From assembly GCF_013140855.1 (NCBI RefSeq), contig NZ_JABBPG010000008.1:164324-228323 (forward strand): a DNA stretch of 64,000 nt. The letters run 5' to 3'. Positions 53,303 through 61,174 of this stretch are shown in pieces (positions within the stretch are counted from its first letter, which is position 1; every line of letters begins with the position of its first letter). The position numbers and the translations under genes were made by a program. Under the pieces are notes generated by a model. It ran no database searches, was not told the origin of the DNA, and worked only from the letters and a program-made list of their open reading frames with translations. This stretch comes from Pseudoalteromonas caenipelagi (lineage in GTDB: Bacteria > Pseudomonadota > Gammaproteobacteria > Enterobacterales > Alteromonadaceae).

Positions 53303-55078
53303 ATGTCACAAAGAAAAATAATTATATTGCTGTTAATCCTTTCTTGTTGTGTTTTGCTTTATTTCATCACCTCAAAAGCAGAGCAAGGCCCCGCAGCACC
53401 TCAGTCTGTGAACGATACACATCAAGTGAGTACGGCAAATAATCCAAAGCAGATACCGCCGCAGCTTTCCACCCAGTCGGAAAAAATAAATCAAAAAGAC
53501 AGTACAAGCTGTGAAGCGTTTGAGCGCGCACAAGAAAAGTTATACAGGATGAAATTTAACTTTGTTGGTTTAAAAGCGATTGGTTGGTATTTTGAGGGCA
53601 CAGACAAGCATCAAATAGCGCAAGCGCTCACTGCATTGTACGGCTATGATAAAGCGATGATGTGGGTAGAGCAGGTTAATGGCTTGTCTCGCTATCACGA
53701 AAAACACACCGCCCTTATGCAGCGCATTGACGAGCTAGATTATGATGCCATCAGTGAACCAGACAAACTTAGCTTACATCAGCTAGGAGATTATAGGGTA
53801 AACACTTACACTGAACACTTTGATTTTAATAAACAGCTTAACCTTTACCCCGATGTTGAGCTAACTCTTTGGCTAGGCGAATTATCTCGAGCACTTTACG
53901 CCGTAGATTTTCAACGATCTTTAAGTATTATTAATAAGTTACAAAAATTCTCTCGAAACCAATTGTTCTTTGAGCACCCGCTAAGAAATAGCGACAATGT
54001 TGTTTCACTGAGTGCTTTTGCAAAACAACACGCTCAGCAGTTGTTTAATGCTATGTTTGCACTTGCCCCCGTGTATTTAGACGACAAGCATAATAGTCAG
54101 ACTAGTTTTATCAAACAAACTTTTATGGGTATTAATCGTGACCAATCTAGCTGGCGCATTAAAGAGGTTTCTTCACATTCATTTGAAGTAGCACCGGGTG
54201 TTCAAAAGCGCATGGATGAATTAGTAATACGGTACTCAGGTTTGCAAGTTGAGCCCAATGCGGCCGACATCTGTGCTCACCAAACGATACGTCCGAGTAT
54301 CCCTATACGCAACATAAAGACTGACGATTTAAATACAAAGCTGGGAAAACGGTGGCAAGTTATTGGCGATTTCTTATGTCCAAAAAAGAGCTTTGTGTTT
54401 GCGTACGTTGCAATATCTTCTAGTTTAAACAATCACCAGCTAAATTTAGATGGCTTAAAGAATTTTGAAACGATCATGGCAAATAGCGCAAAACTCAAAG
54501 CTGTGTTCAGAGATTTAGACGGGTACGAATCTACGGTGTTATTTGAACAACTGTATGCAGAATCACCTTACACTAGTGAGCAAATTAACACGTTAATTGA
54601 AGATAAGGTAACGCCACTGAATAGTGACTTTTACGCTATGTTATTTCGTTTACCCATAGAGCAACAAAAACAGCTGTTGGTTGCGCAACAATATAACTTA
54701 AAAAATACTAATCCGTTGGGGTTTTCGCTGATAACACAAGTGTTAGAAAAAGACTTGAGAAGGCCAGAATCTGTGGTTGATGAACTGATACCGTTTTTAA
54801 TATCGCAAGGGGTTTCGTTAGTCAGTAGTGAAAATGACGTAGATCCGCTGTGGTTTAAGTTGCAAACGCTTAATGAAGTTGGAGACCCAAAGCGAGCATT
54901 ACCTTTCAATGCGCTCTCAAGTTTAATTGAACATACTCAATTAAACGACACACACATCGATGCCATGTATAAAATTAAACGCAAGCATGAATGGCTCTAT
55001 AATCGGCTCATTGAGCACTTTCCCAAGTTAGATTTTGACAAGCCAGATGAACTGATAGAAATAGAATGTACATTTTAG
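53303..55078 (+). CDS. Unrecognised envelope protein
   Basis: About 591 residues. The N-terminus MSQRKIIILLLILSCCVLLY is a single hydrophobic segment, either an uncleaved anchor or a poor lipoprotein signal (ILSC). The rest is hydrophilic and mostly helix-like, with DELDYDAISEPDKLSLHQL and repeated Leu-rich stretches, and Cys at DSTSCEAF, NAADICAHQ and GDFLCPKK. No family is recognised. ATG 53303 is used; TTG 53279, behind GGAA, would add eight residues. Alone on its strand, with no functional hint from neighbours. Confidence 0.6.
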   Translation: MSQRKIIILLLILSCCVLLYFITSKAEQGPAAPQSVNDTHQVSTANNPKQIPPQLSTQSEKINQKDSTSCEAFERAQEKLYRMKFNFVGLKAIGWYFEGTDKHQIAQALTALYGYDKAMMWVEQVNGLSRYHEKHTALMQRIDELDYDAISEPDKLSLHQLGDYRVNTYTEHFDFNKQLNLYPDVELTLWLGELSRALYAVDFQRSLSIINKLQKFSRNQLFFEHPLRNSDNVVSLSAFAKQHAQQLFNAMFALAPVYLDDKHNSQTSFIKQTFMGINRDQSSWRIKEVSSHSFEVAPGVQKRMDELVIRYSGLQVEPNAADICAHQTIRPSIPIRNIKTDDLNTKLGKRWQVIGDFLCPKKSFVFAYVAISSSLNNHQLNLDGLKNFETIMANSAKLKAVFRDLDGYESTVLFEQLYAESPYTSEQINTLIEDKVTPLNSDFYAMLFRLPIEQQKQLLVAQQYNLKNTNPLGFSLITQVLEKDLRRPESVVDELIPFLISQGVSLVSSENDVDPLWFKLQTLNEVGDPKRALPFNALSSLIEHTQLNDTHIDAMYKIKRKHEWLYNRLIEHFPKLDFDKPDELIEIECTF

Positions 55079-55716
55079 CTGCTAACCGGAGCTGAATGGT
55101 TGTATACGTTGTTGCGAATTTTCGTCGCTACGAAGGAATCGCTACGAAGTAGTTGTAGTGTAAAGCCAAGCTTAAACACATGTTTTACAGTGGTGGTTTC
55201 TTACTGATGGTAAAGTGCATAGATATTCACCAATTCGCAATGAATTTCTTTTTTTATTGATGGGTTTGTAATTTTATTTATATAAAACAAGGCGGTATAT
55301 GGCGTTAGAATGATGCTGGTTAGATATCTATTCTTGTACCTTCTCATGTGTCTTGGTGCTTGGTATACTACGCGCCTTTTTAGACAAGATACTTTGCAAG
55401 CCAGTATGCTAAACAGTAAAGGCAACTCGATTGGCCGACTCTGTTTAATAATACTCGTTTAAGCACAAGCGCAAATAATACCAATAATAACGGTGGCGCA
55501 AAAATACCGTTTATTCAGCACTAAACAATCATAAAAACACCTGCTGTTACACAAAAATTCTTTTTATTTAAACAATTGAGTGCAACAATCGAGTACCTTT
55601 ATTGGTTACTTTAATGTTCTATCGCTGTATTTTTCGAAACCCAACTGGCGAATACGTCAATACAGTGTTTAGGTTAATAACACTCAAACTATCTACGTAG
55701 TAATTAGGTAACTTTT
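55079..55716. other. 638-base non-coding gap
   Basis: No convincing gene is present. It contains a short direct repeat (TCGCTACGAAG twice, about 55123-55149) near the upstream gene and the promoter region of the downstream chemoreceptor. No tRNA, riboswitch core or mobile-element end was seen. Confidence 0.5.
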
Positions 55717-57735
55717 ATGAAAAACTCTCAACGAGAACCGTTGCAAAAGCTTTCTCTCACATGGCGCCTGGTACTGCGTGTGTGTGCCATCGTTTCAGCC
55801 ATTTTTATTGTGCTGTCTGTTGTTGCGGTTAATCGCATAACAGAAGAAAGTACCTCACGCGTAAAGTCAGGCTTGGCACGTGCAATAGAAACCGAAGCGG
55901 GAAATGTTGAAGAGCTATTTTTAAGTCGCTATAAAGTGTTACAAACCGCATTTGATTCAACCACCATGCAAAACTGGCTAAGTAGTCGTACGCAAGCGTG
56001 GGCACCATTAGACTCAGAGCCTGAATATGCCAATATCAATCAGTTTCTTACTCGTATAGTTAATAGTGAACCCGAGATCATCAGTGTATTTTATAGCCCC
56101 GAGCGCAGTCGCGAGTACTGGGATGAAAGCGGCCGTATACCGCAAAAAGTGATGACGCGACCTATCACCGATATTCCTTGGTGGCAGCTCACTGAATCTA
56201 AGGGCAAAGGCGTTGTTAACGAACCTTTTGAAGATAGCAGAACGCAAATTGTATCTGCCGCTATTTCGAAACCTATATTTGATCAGCACGGACGTAGAAT
56301 TGCCATTGCAGGCATAGATTTAAAACTTGAAGCCATTCAAAGACAAATTGCCAACAACACTAAATATCAAGGGGTTGGTCATGCGTTCTTATTCCAAGAC
56401 GATGGTCGTTTGATCACCTTATTACCCGATACAAACTTAAAACCACAAAACCGTAATCTAATAAAGCTCGACTCATTAGCGGGTAACTCAGGATTTGCGG
56501 CGTTAAATGATTTGTCAGAGGATTTATCCTATGTGCCTGTTAAGTGGCAACACAGTCGCTATTTGGCTGCAGTTGTTAAAGTGGCGATGGATGAGCCACT
56601 GATGAACTGGCGTTTGGTACTTCTTTACCCACAAGCAAAAATTGATGAGCCAATTAATAGAGCCATTTGGCAGCTGGTGTTAATGACTGTTGTGCTGTTA
56701 GTCGCGATTGCAATGGTGTTGACTTGGTCAATTAAACTAGGTTTAAAACCATTACAAGAAGTGACCAGTGCCATGGCACGTATTGTTAGCGGCGATGGCG
56801 ACCTGACGCAACGTTTAGAAGTAAAAAGCAATGATGAAATTGGCAAAGTGGCCAGTTTGTTTAATGACTTTGTAGATAATATTAACGACATTGTTTCAAA
56901 CAGTTTGCGGGTGTCCAATTCAGTGTCTGCATCCAGTGCCAACATGCAACAGATGATGGTTAAAGCCGAGCAAGCGGTTAAAGAGCAAGATGCACAGTTA
57001 GATATGGTGGCTACAGCAACCACCGAGTTGTCTCATGCTGTCAGTGAAATTAGTCGAAGTTCACAAAGTTCTAGTGATGCAACGGTTGAAGTTAAAAAAC
57101 AAGTAGAGCACGGCATGAGCCTTGCTACTCAGGCCGATCAGCAGATCAATCAAATGGCCACTAGTTTTAGAGACAATGAAGTGTTGGTGAGCGAACTTAA
57201 TGACAGCAGTGACCGCATCGGTGAAGTACTTGATGTGATCGGCAGCATTGCTGACCAAACCAATTTATTGGCACTCAATGCGGCTATTGAGGCAGCACGA
57301 GCGGGAGAGCATGGTCGAGGCTTTGCGGTTGTAGCTGACGAGGTGAGAACTTTGGCTAAACAAACGCAAGAATCAACACATAATATTCAAACCATCATCA
57401 ACTCGCTACGTGAAAATACCAAACGCGTATTAGAAGCAATGATTGTAAACCGCTCACATGCCGAGGATAGTGTGCAACATGCCCAAGCAATCCATCAAAA
57501 GCTGACAGAATTAACCGCCCAAGTGGAAAAAATTCAAATGCAGTCAGTAGAAATTGCAACTGCTACGCATCAGCAATCCACAGTGCTTGAAGAGGTATCA
57601 AAAAACATCGTTACCACCAAAGATTTATCGCATAACACCTCGCAAATGATGCAAAAAGCCAATACGGCAGGAGGCCAGCTGCAAGAAGAGAGTGAAACCT
57701 TGTTGCAAAGCTTGCAGCACTTTAAAACGCAGTAA
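55717..57735 (+). CDS. dCache-type methyl-accepting chemotaxis protein
   Basis: The 672-residue membrane receptor has TM1 at about 20-42, a periplasmic double-Cache (dCache_1) sensor (45-320: VFYSPERSREYWDESGRI, WWQLTESKGKGVVNEPF, SAAISKPIFDQHGRRIAIAG), TM2 about 327-347, HAMP (350-400: KLGLKPLQEVTSAMARIVSG), then the signalling hairpin with tip IADQTNLLALNAAIEAARAG and GRGFAVVADEVRTLA. dCache receptors bind small molecules, often amino acids; the ligand cannot be named. No CheR-docking tail. It is monocistronic. Confidence 0.95.
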   Translation: MKNSQREPLQKLSLTWRLVLRVCAIVSAIFIVLSVVAVNRITEESTSRVKSGLARAIETEAGNVEELFLSRYKVLQTAFDSTTMQNWLSSRTQAWAPLDSEPEYANINQFLTRIVNSEPEIISVFYSPERSREYWDESGRIPQKVMTRPITDIPWWQLTESKGKGVVNEPFEDSRTQIVSAAISKPIFDQHGRRIAIAGIDLKLEAIQRQIANNTKYQGVGHAFLFQDDGRLITLLPDTNLKPQNRNLIKLDSLAGNSGFAALNDLSEDLSYVPVKWQHSRYLAAVVKVAMDEPLMNWRLVLLYPQAKIDEPINRAIWQLVLMTVVLLVAIAMVLTWSIKLGLKPLQEVTSAMARIVSGDGDLTQRLEVKSNDEIGKVASLFNDFVDNINDIVSNSLRVSNSVSASSANMQQMMVKAEQAVKEQDAQLDMVATATTELSHAVSEISRSSQSSSDATVEVKKQVEHGMSLATQADQQINQMATSFRDNEVLVSELNDSSDRIGEVLDVIGSIADQTNLLALNAAIEAARAGEHGRGFAVVADEVRTLAKQTQESTHNIQTIINSLRENTKRVLEAMIVNRSHAEDSVQHAQAIHQKLTELTAQVEKIQMQSVEIATATHQQSTVLEEVSKNIVTTKDLSHNTSQMMQKANTAGGQLQEESETLLQSLQHFKTQ

Positions 57736-57752
57736 TTTGAAGATAAACCAAC

Positions 57753-57790
57753 AGCGCACTATGTTAATTATTTCAAGGCAATAGTGCGCT
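57753..57790. terminator. Hairpin between convergent genes
   Basis: AGCGCACTAT (57753-57762) pairs perfectly with ATAGTGCGCT (57781-57790), 18-base loop, between the chemoreceptor and the convergent permease gene; T-rich sequence follows on the + strand. Confidence 0.75.
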
Positions 57791-57810
57791 TTGCTTTAGC
57801 TGCTCGCAGC

Positions 57811-58788
57811 TTATGGCTGCAAATTTAGTAGCTCGATGCTGATGCCGGTAAGGCACGCTGTAATGAATATAAGGCCGATAAACGCGACCAAAAGAGGCCA
57901 GTAAAACAGCTTTTTAAGCATGATCATCTCAGGCAAACTCGCTCCAGCCCCTGCGATGGTTAAAGACATCACCGCCCCCATACTTAAACCCTTGGCGACT
58001 AATGATGCCGCAATGGGGATCATCGTTGATGCTCTGACGTATAAAAAGGTACCAACCAGTGCGCAAAGTGGAATGAGAAAAACCGTGTGCACGCCACTGA
58101 GGGAGGCAAACAGCTCACTCGGCACAAAGCCATGTAACACAGCACCAATAGCAATGCCTAGCACCATATAAGGCAGCATGCTTTTGAGTTGTGAAAGCGC
58201 TCCTTTAAACAGCGTAACTCCCAGTGAAACTTTGGACTGTTTTGGTTGCTCGTGAGCAGCTGTTGGCGCGCATGTTGGGCGGGTGTCAGTGCATGATGAA
58301 GTAGATGAACCAGTGTTACACTGAGGACTCTTATTCGGCTGCTCGGCAAATAACTCAGGGCGGATATAACGCTCAAAACCCAAGTATTGCAGCAAAAAAC
58401 CTGACGAAAGCGCCATTACAATCACAAAAAATGCATACATGAAAGTAAGGCTCGGCCCAAATGTGGCCCAAAATAATGCCACAATAAATGGGTTGAGTAG
58501 GGGGGAAGTAAACAAAAATGCCATCACTGGGCCAAATGCCGCTCTGGCTTTAAGCAATCCCACCATCATTGGTAAGGTCGAGCAACTACAAAAGGGTGTT
58601 ATTGCCCCTAAACTCATTGCAATCCCATAGCCCTTATTACCCGACAGTAGTGCGCGCACTTTGCTCATAGGTAGAGTGTGATTAACGATGCTGACAATAA
58701 AGCTGATCAGCACAAATAATACGCCCAACTCTATAAAAGCCCCAATAAAAAACTCGATGGCACTTTGCCACTGTTTTGAAGTAGACAT
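57811..58788 (-). CDS. ArsP/DUF318-family permease
   Basis: The 325-residue inner-membrane protein has about eight helices in two groups, separated by a cysteine-rich cytoplasmic loop (residues about 155-175: NTGSSTSSCTDTRPTCAPTA). The PFCSCSTLPMMVGLLKARA and FTSPLLNPF motifs and the second-half LVGTFLYVRASTMIPIA define the ArsP_1/DUF318 family, some members of which export organoarsenicals. The metal or organometal substrate here is inference. AGGAG precedes the ATG. It is next to an ArsR regulator and has its own matching operator, so it is expected to be induced by the ligand of that regulator. Confidence 0.85.
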   Translation of the reverse strand: MSTSKQWQSAIEFFIGAFIELGVLFVLISFIVSIVNHTLPMSKVRALLSGNKGYGIAMSLGAITPFCSCSTLPMMVGLLKARAAFGPVMAFLFTSPLLNPFIVALFWATFGPSLTFMYAFFVIVMALSSGFLLQYLGFERYIRPELFAEQPNKSPQCNTGSSTSSCTDTRPTCAPTAAHEQPKQSKVSLGVTLFKGALSQLKSMLPYMVLGIAIGAVLHGFVPSELFASLSGVHTVFLIPLCALVGTFLYVRASTMIPIAASLVAKGLSMGAVMSLTIAGAGASLPEMIMLKKLFYWPLLVAFIGLIFITACLTGISIELLNLQP

Positions 58789-58804
58789 AATTATCTCCTG
58801 TTTT

Positions 58805-58830
58805 TATATTTCTAGAATTATCGAAATATA
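58805..58830. promoter_or_regulatory. ArsR-type operator before the permease gene
   Basis: TATATTTC (58805-58812) and GAAATATA (58823-58830) form perfect 8-bp arms with a 10-base spacer, lying 17 bases before the permease start. The sequence closely matches the site at 59169-59194 before arsR. Confidence 0.7.
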
Positions 58831-58841
58831 AGGTAAATTTT

Positions 58842-59132
58842 TTAGCCGCTATTAGCGCAGCACTCTTCAGACAAAAAGGCAATCAGCCCTTCAAGCTGTT
58901 GATATTGTGCTTGGCAACGTAGCACGCGGCCTTCGCGGGTTTGACTCACTAAGCCTACTTTAACCAAGCGTGAAATATGGTGAGACAAAGTAGAGCCCGG
59001 AATATCCAACTGCTGCTGAATAGCCGACACTGCCAAGCCATTGTGACCAGCACGCACCAAAATACGATATATTTCGAGCCGGGTAACATGCCCCAGCTCA
59101 GCCAACTGTGTGGCTGCTTGTTCAATTTTCAT
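58842..59132 (-). CDS. ArsR/SmtB-family metal-responsive repressor
   Basis: A 96-residue winged-helix repressor: EQAATQLAELGHVTRLEIYR, the recognition helix DIPGSTLSHHISRLVKVGLV, and the wing QTREGRVLRCQAQY. The C-terminus ends EECCANSG, a vicinal Cys pair, and another Cys lies in the wing (RVLRCQ); together they could bind a soft metal or metalloid, which is inference. ATG 59132 is chosen to begin MKIEQAATQL; the upstream frame covers the operator region. It controls itself and the permease through two similar palindromes. Confidence 0.85.
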   Translation of the reverse strand: MKIEQAATQLAELGHVTRLEIYRILVRAGHNGLAVSAIQQQLDIPGSTLSHHISRLVKVGLVSQTREGRVLRCQAQYQQLEGLIAFLSEECCANSG

Positions 59133-59168
59133 GCTCGCCAGTGTATTGGCTGAATTTTTAAAAAGCAA

Positions 59169-59194
59169 GATATTTCTACAATTGTGGAAATGTC
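59169..59194. promoter_or_regulatory. ArsR-type operator before arsR
   Basis: GATATTTC (59169-59176) and GAAATGTC (59187-59194) flank TACAATTGTG; the core ATTTCTACAATTGTGGAAAT is a near-perfect palindrome. It shares the ATTTCTA-AATT-GAAAT layout with the site before the permease. Confidence 0.7.
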
Positions 59195-59365
59195 TTGGGC
59201 TGCCCAATCATTGTCACTTTTATAATAAGAGTGACAACTGAGGGTTAATTCTGACTCTATACCCTTAAAAGTTGGTTTATTTAATAAACTTTCTCCCCCT
59301 GTGCGCTTGCTTTATTCGCTTATAAAATTAAAATGTCGCCTTTGTGTCTAAAATGACTACTTACT

Positions 59366-60088
59366 ATGATTAAAGCCATCCCTATTCTTTGCTTATTCGC
59401 ATCGTTTTTTAGCAATGCGGGTTTGATCACCAATCTTGAAATTGAAGACAACACCGTTGTGTTTAGTACAGATTCAATGACTCCTAGCACAGCAGCTTGT
59501 GCAGCAGATAATCAAAAAACATATAGAACGGTGTCGTTGAATACCCACCAAGGGCGCGCAACTTACTCATTGCTAGTCACTGCGCTAACAAAACAACATG
59601 GTATTGACGTGGAGTCAGCTAATGACTGTGGGGATATCGATACAATAGAGCGAGCCCAAAAGGTGAGTTTAACTGCTGTGACTATCCAGCAAAGCTCAGG
59701 GTCGCATTCAATAGGTGTATATAAAGCAGATGGTAAAACGCGAGTTGGAACGTTTGTTAATTTTAATAATATTACCAAAGTAATAACTTACGTCGATGAT
59801 GAAGCTCAAACGGGCTTAAAGACGTTAGAAACTATTACCTCATATGACATATACCACTCTGGTCCTAATTGCACAGGAGATTTGGTGATACCAGATAGTA
59901 TACCGAATACTATGATTATGGCGAATGGCAAATACTATGTTGCGGATAAAACAATAAAAACTAGAGTTCAGTCAAAGTCTTCCACTAAAAACTCTTCTTG
60001 TGGTGGTTATGGAACCAGCGCTTTTGGAACCAAGCTTGGAGAGCACCCCATCTGCGGCACTAGCCCTTGCACCATTAAACAAGACTAA
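59366..60088 (+). CDS. Secreted cysteine-containing protein, paralogue 1
   Basis: A 240-residue Sec-secreted protein (MIKAIPILCLFASFFSNA). The first part (18-110) shows AACAAD..SLNTHQGRATYSLLVTALTKQ and SANDCGDIDTIERAQ, with two Cys probably disulfide-bonded; the YSLLVTAL..V..C pattern recalls the small OB-fold-like secreted domains seen in AB5-type proteins. The second part is unrecognised, with conserved YHSGPNCTGD and the tail HPICGTSPC. It is the first of three tandem paralogues before a giant SpvB/RHS-like protein. The ribosome site is weak. No function is known. Confidence 0.75.
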   Translation: MIKAIPILCLFASFFSNAGLITNLEIEDNTVVFSTDSMTPSTAACAADNQKTYRTVSLNTHQGRATYSLLVTALTKQHGIDVESANDCGDIDTIERAQKVSLTAVTIQQSSGSHSIGVYKADGKTRVGTFVNFNNITKVITYVDDEAQTGLKTLETITSYDIYHSGPNCTGDLVIPDSIPNTMIMANGKYYVADKTIKTRVQSKSSTKNSSCGGYGTSAFGTKLGEHPICGTSPCTIKQD

Positions 60089-60116
60089 TCTACTGTAAAA
60101 CCAACAGGACGACTCC

Positions 60117-60857
60117 ATGCGCCAATTTATTTTATTAACTCTATTTGCTAGCACCGCTGCACAAGCCGGCTTGGTTAACCAAGTTGAAGTTAAAAACAAT
60201 ACTGTGTTGTTCTCAACCGAATCAATGACAGATAGCACCATATCGTGTGCGAGTAATACCAACAAAAAACTCCGGGCTTTTTCGCTCAATACTCACGATG
60301 GCAGGGCTATGTACTCGCTGATTGTTACAGCGCTATCAAAAAACTATGCCGTTGAAGTGCATTCGGCGCTAGATTGCGCAGATACACAAGACGTTGAGCG
60401 TATTCAATCTCTGCGCTTGTTGGCTGATACCAGCCGAGAAAACAACATCAGCGGCAGTATTGGTCTTTATAAACATGATGGAGTGACGCGATTAGGATTA
60501 TACCAATCAGGTACATTGGGTTTCTGGAGGTACATCGACAAGGATGCTGAAAATAGTCACCAAAGTGCTTTTAAAGAAGTACGAATGCAGTTTGGAAGGC
60601 AAAGTGTGGATACTTATTACTCGGGTTTAAATTGTACTGGAGAGCAATTGTTTCACGAAAGCCTGTATTATTCAACTGAAGATAAGACTTTCTATAACTC
60701 AGATAAAGCCAATCCTGTTTTAGCTAAGTCGATATATAGGGATGGTGCTTGTTTTAAGCCAGATATAAGTTCTTATAACTTTAAAGCCTATCCTTTGATA
60801 AAACAAACAACCCACCCTGTTTGCGGCACAGGCCCTTGTAAGATACGTGAAGATTAA
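60117..60857 (+). CDS. Secreted cysteine-containing protein, paralogue 2
   Basis: A 246-residue paralogue of the preceding gene, with the same layout: Sec signal (MRQFILLTLFASTAAQA), then SLNTHDGRAMYSLIVTALSK, SALDCADTQDVER, YYSGLNCTGEQLF and the tail HPVCGTGPCKIRED. All cysteines of the two proteins correspond. CAGGAC precedes the start. The 28-base gap behind gene 1 and the 10-base gap to gene 3 support an operon. Divergence in the middle segment suggests different targets or partners; this is inference. Confidence 0.75.
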   Translation: MRQFILLTLFASTAAQAGLVNQVEVKNNTVLFSTESMTDSTISCASNTNKKLRAFSLNTHDGRAMYSLIVTALSKNYAVEVHSALDCADTQDVERIQSLRLLADTSRENNISGSIGLYKHDGVTRLGLYQSGTLGFWRYIDKDAENSHQSAFKEVRMQFGRQSVDTYYSGLNCTGEQLFHESLYYSTEDKTFYNSDKANPVLAKSIYRDGACFKPDISSYNFKAYPLIKQTTHPVCGTGPCKIRED

Positions 60858-60867
60858 GGACTAAGCG

Positions 60868-61170
60868 GTGTATAAATATATTTTGGCTTTGTCCTTGGCG
60901 TGTTCGTCATGTGCATTTGCCTCGTCAAAAATAAAGCAGGTAGAACTCGACAATGGTGTTGTGGTGATTTTGCCCAACATTGTGCGCAATGACTCCCCAT
61001 GTACAACCCAATCTTGGGGGCTCGATATGAGCCAAGAGCAAGACCACGCATTATACGGGTTGATTTTAACGGCGGTTGCTATGGCAAAGCCTGTAACCAT
61101 CGAAGGCACACAGGTGTGTATTGGTAATGGTCGCTACGAGCGTATTAGCAAAGTAAGCATAAAGGATTAA
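60868..61170 (+). CDS. Secreted protein, short paralogue 3 (first domain only)
   Basis: A 100-residue product with a Sec signal (ILALSLACSSCAFA). It matches only the first domain of the two preceding proteins: VELDNGVVVI, a Cys (DSPCTTQ), HALYGLILTAVAMAKPVTIEG, VCIGNGRYERISKVSI. The cysteine pair is kept and the C-terminal domain is absent; the clean stop argues for a real short form, not a truncation. GTG 60868 follows AAGGA at seven bases. It lies four bases before the giant gene. Confidence 0.7.
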   Translation: MYKYILALSLACSSCAFASSKIKQVELDNGVVVILPNIVRNDSPCTTQSWGLDMSQEQDHALYGLILTAVAMAKPVTIEGTQVCIGNGRYERISKVSIKD

Positions 61171-61174
61171 ACAC

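Noticed and set aside
55123..55149. Start of a tandem-repeat or CRISPR-like array
   Set aside because: Only two 11-base copies exist, with no further regular spacing.
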